A stretch of 17,664 bases of DNA from an uncultured Lachnospiraceae bacterium (lineage in GTDB: Bacteria > Bacillota > Clostridia > Lachnospirales > Lachnospiraceae). This document shows, in pieces, positions 13,122-17,664 of this stretch. The translations under genes and the position numbers were made by a program. Each line of letters starts with the position of its first letter. The stretch's first letter is position 1. Location: positions 1 to 17,664 of the forward strand of contig CAKRWX010000020.1 in assembly GCA_934418055.1 (NCBI GenBank), written 5' to 3'. Under the pieces are notes generated by a model. The model was not told where the DNA came from, ran no database searches, and worked only from the letters and a program-made list of their open reading frames with translations.

Positions 13122-15212
13122 TTATAGCACTCTCGCCCGGTTATCACTCACCTTATTAGACACCAGCAGCATTCCGCAGGTTCCCGGCAATTCCAGTTCC
13201 AGAACGCCGTCAGCCACCTCATAATCCAGCGCGCCTACATTGTAACCTTTCTCCGTGGTCATCATCACCCTGGTCAGTTTATCCTCATCACGGATTCCCA
13301 GCTGCCATACAGGGATCTGCACGGTCTGTTCTGCAGCACTGTTATTGACCACTACCACACACCGGTTCTCACCGAAGAAACGGCCGTAAGCGATCATCTG
13401 CCGTCCCGCAGCCAATTGTTTCAAGGAGCCTCTGCGAAGCGCCTTATACCGCTTATGCAGATCAATCATATACCGGTGGAACTCAATCAATTCATAATTC
13501 TCTCTGCCCCACGGATAAGTTCTCCGGTTGTCCGGGTCCGTCCAGCCGCAGACTCCAGTCTCATCACCATAATATAAAGTCGGCGCGCCCGGCCAGGTCA
13601 TCTGCACCAGCACCGCCTCCCGGTATACCTCCGGGTGAATGCCCTCTGACGCGGCAGCCGCTCCCATGGACGCCAGTCGGCCCACGGTCCGGTTGGTACG
13701 GGTCATAAAACGGGAATGATCGTGGTTGGAAAGTTCATTCATGGAAATCAGCACCGACTGGGTCTGCATCCGGCTCATGTGATAGAACATAGACCGGAAG
13801 AAGCTTTCGCCATCTCCATAAAGGCTGGCATTATAGCTGTCACTGTGCTTCTCCATACCAGTTAAGAACCAGGTAAGAGGCTCCATAAATGCGTCATAAT
13901 TCATGATGGTATCCCACTGATCGCCTTTCAGCCACTCCCATGGATCACCATAATGCTCCGCTAAGATCACGGCTTCTGGGTTCGCCTTCTTCACTGCCCG
14001 GCGGAAGTCCTGCCAGAACTTGTGGTTGTACTCCGGGCTGTGGCCCAAATCCGCCGCCACATCCAGACGCCAGCCATCGGCGTTGTAAGGCGCAGAAACC
14101 CATTTTCCAGCAATCTCCATAATATAATCGTGGAGTTTGGGGGAATCCTCGTAATTCAGCTTTGGAAGGGTGTCATGACCCCACCAGCCATCGTAAGTGC
14201 CATTGTATGGCCATTTATTTTCATTATGGAATTTGAAAAAGCTATGATACTCACTGTCTTTGGTCTCATAAGCGCCAGGCTCATAGCCGCCGATCTTCTC
14301 ATAAATCCGCTCCCGGTCCAGCCATTTATTGAAGGAACCGCAGTGGTTGAAGACACCATCAATGATCACCTTCATGCCCCGGCGGTGTACCTCATCCACA
14401 AACTGGGCGAAAAATGCATCGCTGGCCTCCAGATTTTCCCGTCCAGCAGAACGCAGCTGATACTTGGTCGATTCCGCATTGTCCTTGGCCTGGGGATCCG
14501 CCAGCTTTCCGCCGTCCTTCACGATTTTTCCGTAATGAGGGTCGATATGGTCATAATCCTGGGTGTCATACTTGTGGTTGGACGGGGATACGAACATCGG
14601 GTTAAAATACAACACTTCCACGCCCAGGTTCTGTAAATAATCCAGTTTCTCCCACACGCCCTGCAGGTCTCCGCCATAGAAACAGCGCACGTCCATGGCA
14701 GATGGATTCTGGTCCCAATCCGCAATCTTCGTCACCGGCTGTCCAATATAAATATACTCGTCCGTCTCCACATCATTGGACGGATCCCCATTGCAGAACC
14801 GGTCCACGAAAATCTGGTAAATCACTGCGCCCTTGGCCCAGTCCGGCACATGAAAACCAGGTGTAATCCGGAAATTAAAACAATCCTGGACCATATCTAC
14901 GGCCCCTAAGCGGTTGTAATAGCAGAAATCTCTTCCTTTTACCACATGGAAATAGTAGCTGACCGGCATCGCACCCACCAAAACCCGGCACTCGTAGTAA
15001 TCAAACTGCTGGTCGCTGGACACTTTCCACAGCGGTTTCTCCGTCTTCTGACCGTTTTCCACGTAATATACGTCGTCCACGTCACCTTTCGCCGTCCGGA
15101 AACGCAGAGTTACCTGACTCTCCGCATCCGGCTCCGACGGAATCCGGAAATCCTCGTTCTCGTCCGCAAATAACGCCGCCCGATTTATTTTCTTTAACAC
15201 TTCTGGTTTCAT
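13122..15212 (-). CDS. Glycoside hydrolase family 13 alpha-glucan hydrolase (neopullulanase/cyclomaltodextrinase-like)
   Basis: 696 residues with no signal peptide, so it acts in the cytoplasm on imported maltodextrins or cyclodextrins. Residues about 1-120 form a beta-rich CBM34-like domain. The TIM barrel follows from about 127 (GAVIYQIFVDRF). GH13 conserved regions are all present: DGVFNH (285-290), GWRLDVAAD with nucleophile D384, ILAEHYGD with acid/base E419, and SNHDHSR with D498. A C-terminal beta domain ends the protein. The start has AAGGA 10 bases upstream. Bond specificity (alpha-1,4, or alpha-1,4 plus alpha-1,6) cannot be read reliably. It appears monocistronic, with no transporter or regulator next to it. 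Confidence 0.92.
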   Translation of the reverse strand: MKPEVLKKINRAALFADENEDFRIPSEPDAESQVTLRFRTAKGDVDDVYYVENGQKTEKPLWKVSSDQQFDYYECRVLVGAMPVSYYFHVVKGRDFCYYNRLGAVDMVQDCFNFRITPGFHVPDWAKGAVIYQIFVDRFCNGDPSNDVETDEYIYIGQPVTKIADWDQNPSAMDVRCFYGGDLQGVWEKLDYLQNLGVEVLYFNPMFVSPSNHKYDTQDYDHIDPHYGKIVKDGGKLADPQAKDNAESTKYQLRSAGRENLEASDAFFAQFVDEVHRRGMKVIIDGVFNHCGSFNKWLDRERIYEKIGGYEPGAYETKDSEYHSFFKFHNENKWPYNGTYDGWWGHDTLPKLNYEDSPKLHDYIMEIAGKWVSAPYNADGWRLDVAADLGHSPEYNHKFWQDFRRAVKKANPEAVILAEHYGDPWEWLKGDQWDTIMNYDAFMEPLTWFLTGMEKHSDSYNASLYGDGESFFRSMFYHMSRMQTQSVLISMNELSNHDHSRFMTRTNRTVGRLASMGAAAASEGIHPEVYREAVLVQMTWPGAPTLYYGDETGVCGWTDPDNRRTYPWGRENYELIEFHRYMIDLHKRYKALRRGSLKQLAAGRQMIAYGRFFGENRCVVVVNNSAAEQTVQIPVWQLGIRDEDKLTRVMMTTEKGYNVGALDYEVADGVLELELPGTCGMLLVSNKVSDNRARVL

Positions 15213-15262
15213 TGTTATATCATCCTTATGATTATTTTTCGCACTTATGCCCCAATAATTCT

Positions 15263-15291
15263 ATTTTATCCAATTTATGTCCTTAATACAA
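15263..15291 (-). promoter_or_regulatory. Probable promoter of the GH13 gene
   Basis: Minus strand: TTGTAT (15291-15286), 17-base spacer, TAAAAT (15268-15263). The -10 is good and the -35 is weak. The start site would be near 15256, giving a leader of about 44 nt. Confidence 0.5.
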
Positions 15292-15350
15292 GCACAATTC
15301 CCCATTACAACCGATTTTATGTCGGATTTTCGCCTTATTTTTGGATAGCA

Positions 15351-15378
15351 AAAGAGCCAGCGGGGTAGCTGGCTCTTT
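15351..15378 (-). terminator. Terminator downstream of ftsH
   Basis: Arms AAAGAGCCAGC and GCTGGCTCTTT pair perfectly around a six-base loop. The T run is longer on the minus strand, so it most likely ends ftsH transcripts, about 160 bases after its stop. Confidence 0.75.
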
Positions 15379-15538
15379 CAGGAGAAGGTATTTCGTTTCT
15401 TATGGGGTGTAGCAAAAACTATATAATGTATTGGGGGGGTTTACGTTAATTATAGTATCATGAACGTCAAAAAATGGGAATCCTTACAATCCACAAACAT
15501 CACAAATTTGCTCACCACTTTTTGTGCATTTTGCACAT
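15379..15538. other. Intergenic stretch (ftsH 3' region) with no gene
   Basis: The 326-base gap between the GH13 and ftsH genes holds the GH13 promoter, a terminator and this stretch. It contains a run of seven G (about 15434-15440) and a short TGTGCA/TGCACA hairpin just past the ftsH stop. I see no ORF with a ribosome site. Confidence 0.5.
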
Positions 15539-17353
15539 TTAGTCGAACAGTTGTTCGAATTCTTCCTGTCCAATCTTCTCTTTCTGGATCAGAAGGTCGC
15601 TGCACTTGTGAAGAACATCGATGTGCTCCTCGATCATTGCCTTAGCTTTCTCGTAACACTCGTCAATGATACGTTTTACCTCGCTGTCGATCACAGACGC
15701 CACGCCCTCACCATAGTTTTTCGCATGACCGATATCACGTCCAATGAACACTTCCTCGTCTTCATTCTCGTAATTGATCATGCCGACTTTCTCAGACATA
15801 CCATATTTCACTACCATGGATCTGGCAATGGCAGTCGCCTGCTTGATATCCTGGGACGCGCCTGTGGTGATGTCGTCAAAGATCAGCTCCTCAGCGATTC
15901 GTCCGCCTAAGGAAACCATGATATTCTGCAGCATCTTGCCCTTGGTGTTGAACATCTCATCCTTTTCCGGAAGCGGCATGGTGTAACCTGCTGCGCCAGA
16001 ACCAGTCGGAATAATGGAAATGGTATGCACCGGGCCAACGTCTGGAAGCAGATGGAACAGAATCGCGTGACCAGACTCATGGTAAGCGGTGATCCGTTTT
16101 TCCTTCTCAGAAATGACTCTGCTGTGCTTCTCCGCACCGATACCTACTTTAATGAAGGAACGGTCAATATCGGACTGCTTCACAAATTTGCGGTTCTCTC
16201 TCGCTGCTAAAATGGCAGCCTCATTTAACAGGTTCTCCAGATCCGCTCCGGTGAAACCTGCGGTGGTCTGTGCCACTCTTCTCAAATCCACGTCATCGCC
16301 CATAGGCTTATCCTTGGCGTGAACCTGTAAAATCTCTTCTCTGCCCATCACATCTGGTCTGCCAACCACGATCTTCCGGTCGAAACGGCCTGGACGCAGG
16401 ATCGCAGGATCCAGAATGTCCACACGGTTGGTCGCTGCCATGACAATGATGCCTTCATTGACGCCGAAACCATCCATCTCTACCAGCAGCTGGTTTAAGG
16501 TCTGCTCTCTCTCGTCATGTCCGCCGCCAAGGCCCGTACCACGCTGTCTTGCCACCGCGTCGATCTCATCGATGAACACGATACAAGGCGCATTCTGCTT
16601 TGCCTCTTCAAACAGGTCACGGACTCTGGACGCACCCACGCCCACAAACATTTCCACGAAATCAGAACCGGAAATGCTGAAAAATGGAACGCCAGACTCG
16701 CCAGCGACCGCCTTTGCCAGTAAGGTCTTACCAGTTCCAGGAGGGCCTACTAACAGGACGCCTTTCGGGATTCTGGCACCTACAGAAGTGTATTTCTGGG
16801 GATCTCTTAAGAAATCCACCAACTCTTCCAGGTCAGCTTTCTCTTCATGAAGACCAGCAACCTTCTTGAAATTAAATTTATTGGCGTCTTTGCTTAATTT
16901 CGCGCGGCTCTTGCCGAAATTCATCATTTTCGCATTGGAACCGCCGCCTGCTGCCCTGGCATTCATGAACATGATCACCAGAACCACCATACCGGTGGAA
17001 AGTACCATCGGAAGGATCATGGTCATCATATAGCTTTCATGAGGAACGTCCTGGGTGGTAAATGGAACGTTCTTTTCCATCAGGAAATCCTGCTCCTCCG
17101 TCACGTCGGACACATACATCTGACGGTGGCTGTTGTCCTTCATCAGAAGGATCAGCTGTCCTGTCGGGGTTTCTTTATTCTGTTTTACAATGGCTGATGT
17201 GACATTGCCAGCGTCTACCGCCTCCATGTACTCCTGTCTGGTTAAGGTATCTGCGGTCCCCTGTCCGGTAAGACTGGTCGCCAGGAAAAAGATCAGACAC
17301 GCCACCATGATCAGGCCAAAGCCATTGATCGTAATCTGTCGTCGTTGTTTCAC
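15539..17353 (-). CDS. ftsH: ATP-dependent zinc metalloprotease FtsH
   Basis: 604 residues, within the usual FtsH range. There is a transmembrane helix at about 10-29, an extracytoplasmic domain, and a second helix at about 112-131. The AAA+ module has Walker A GPPGTGKT (203-210), pore segment MFVGVG (235-240), Walker B IVFIDE (258-263) and second region of homology [19 protein letters not shown] (308-326). The peptidase zinc site is HESGH (425-429). It forms a membrane hexamer that degrades misfolded membrane proteins and regulators. Start codon is GTG, with AAGGAGG 11 bases upstream. It follows hpt, the usual Firmicutes order, but hairpins in the 155-base gap suggest it may not simply be read through. 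Confidence 0.97.
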   Translation of the reverse strand: MKQRRQITINGFGLIMVACLIFFLATSLTGQGTADTLTRQEYMEAVDAGNVTSAIVKQNKETPTGQLILLMKDNSHRQMYVSDVTEEQDFLMEKNVPFTTQDVPHESYMMTMILPMVLSTGMVVLVIMFMNARAAGGGSNAKMMNFGKSRAKLSKDANKFNFKKVAGLHEEKADLEELVDFLRDPQKYTSVGARIPKGVLLVGPPGTGKTLLAKAVAGESGVPFFSISGSDFVEMFVGVGASRVRDLFEEAKQNAPCIVFIDEIDAVARQRGTGLGGGHDEREQTLNQLLVEMDGFGVNEGIIVMAATNRVDILDPAILRPGRFDRKIVVGRPDVMGREEILQVHAKDKPMGDDVDLRRVAQTTAGFTGADLENLLNEAAILAARENRKFVKQSDIDRSFIKVGIGAEKHSRVISEKEKRITAYHESGHAILFHLLPDVGPVHTISIIPTGSGAAGYTMPLPEKDEMFNTKGKMLQNIMVSLGGRIAEELIFDDITTGASQDIKQATAIARSMVVKYGMSEKVGMINYENEDEEVFIGRDIGHAKNYGEGVASVIDSEVKRIIDECYEKAKAMIEEHIDVLHKCSDLLIQKEKIGQEEFEQLFD

Positions 17354-17386
17354 CTTGTTTGCTGCCTCCTTATTCTTGCTCCACTA

Positions 17387-17419
17387 CATGTAACTGTTCA
17401 GTTTCTTCACAGTTACATG
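17387..17419. repeat. 11-bp perfect inverted repeat in the ftsH leader
   Basis: Arms CATGTAACTGT and ACAGTTACATG flank an 11-base loop. No T run follows, so it is not a classic terminator. CTGTTCAGT inside it (17394-17402) is complementary to ACTGAACAG at 17511-17519, at the end of hpt. Confidence 0.6.
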
Positions 17420-17420
17420 C

Positions 17421-17459
17421 AAAAATCCATTCCAGATCGACTACGTCGATGGGATTTTT
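17421..17459 (-). terminator. Terminator-like hairpin between hpt and ftsH
   Basis: Outer arms AAAAATCC and GGATTTTT, and a perfect inner stem ATCGAC/GTCGAT with a three-base loop, joined by an asymmetric internal loop. On the minus strand it ends in a T run. It may end or attenuate hpt transcripts. No clear promoter for ftsH is visible after it. Confidence 0.5.
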
Positions 17460-17484
17460 GCCTTTCTATTCTGCGCTTTCTTAC

Positions 17485-17516
17485 GGTCAGCGCAGCAAGT
17501 GCGCAGACCTACTGAA
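17485..17516 (+). repeat. Structured repeat, copy B (overlaps the hpt stop codon)
   Basis: The core hairpin at 17485-17509 has GGTC, AG, CGC, loop AGCAAGT, GCG, CA, GACC, followed by TACTGAA. On the minus strand its first bases are the last codons and stop of hpt. An alternative stem pairs CTGCGCT (17471-17477) with AGCGCAG (17489-17495). Confidence 0.6.
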
Positions 17517-17664
17517 CAGGTTCCACAACACCAATATATGGCAGATTTCTGTATTTCTGATCATAATCCAGGCCATAACCTACCACAAATTCATCCGGAA
17601 TGGTAAAGCAGGTGTAATCCACATGTACCTGTTTCTTCACTCTGCGCTCCGGCTTGTCAAGAAG
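17509..17664 (-). CDS. hpt: Hypoxanthine(-guanine) phosphoribosyltransferase, C-terminal part
   Basis: The last 51 residues of a gene that runs off the right edge. The fragment contains LLDKPERR and the highly conserved end [20 protein letters not shown], followed by VVEPVQ. These residues form part of the purine-binding site. The enzyme salvages hypoxanthine and guanine to IMP and GMP. Its place upstream of ftsH matches the common Firmicutes order tilS-hpt-ftsH. The stop TAG lies inside repeat copy B. Confidence 0.93.
   Translation of the reverse strand, partial: LLDKPERRVKKQVHVDYTCFTIPDEFVVGYGLDYDQKYRNLPYIGVVEPVQ

Noticed and set aside
15434..15440. Run of seven G as a phase-variable tract
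   Set aside because: It lies in a gap with no gene or supported promoter to switch. Length alone is weak evidence.
15523..15538. TGTGCA/TGCACA hairpin just past the ftsH stop as a terminator
   Set aside because: Only six pairs and no T run on the minus strand. The hairpin at 15351-15378 is far better.

Overview
The window looks like chromosomal DNA of a gut-type Clostridia bacterium, most probably Lachnospiraceae. The reasons are strong Shine-Dalgarno sites, sigma-A promoters with 17-bp spacers, a DUF4317 gene, an hpt-ftsH gene pair in Firmicutes order, tRNA genes without an encoded CCA, and a roughly even base composition. No phage, integrase, transposase or CRISPR genes are visible. Species cannot be named from the sequence alone.

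Layout. 1-993 (minus): the 5' end of a membrane protein resembling Gpi18-like glycosyltransferases, preceded by a flavoprotein reductase with a four-cysteine cluster. 1089-7229 (minus): a self-contained regulated unit. In transcription order it holds an ANTAR-domain response regulator, a HisKA_2-type sensor kinase, a strong promoter, a structured leader, two tandem paralogous APC-superfamily permeases, a UcpA-like short-chain dehydrogenase and a terminator. The leader carries a hairpin with an A1/G4 hexaloop, then a weaker second A1/G4 hexaloop hairpin that shares bases with an intrinsic terminator. This is the architecture of ANTAR antitermination targets known from EutV/EutW, but no ethanolamine genes are present. 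I regard it as the most interesting system in the window: a probable phosphorylation-controlled antitermination switch for uptake and oxidation of an unknown small substrate.

7350-10953: a ROK-family regulator (plus) divergent from the two-component pair, with the two promoters interlocked at their -35 boxes. It is followed by a zinc-dependent medium-chain dehydrogenase (plus) with candidate ROK operators at its promoter, and a convergent Gfo/Idh/MocA oxidoreductase (minus). This is probably a small sugar or polyol oxidation module.

11128-13092: tRNA-Phe/tRNA-Gly and tRNA-Tyr/tRNA-Leu pairs, all minus, flank a plus-strand DUF4317 gene of unknown function. 13122-17664 (minus): an intracellular GH13 alpha-glucan hydrolase, ftsH, and the 3' end of hpt.

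A 25-nt hairpin with identical spacing and compensatory base changes occurs three times: in the response-regulator leader, in the DUF4317 leader, and across the hpt stop codon. It appears to be an undescribed dispersed structured repeat or leader element.
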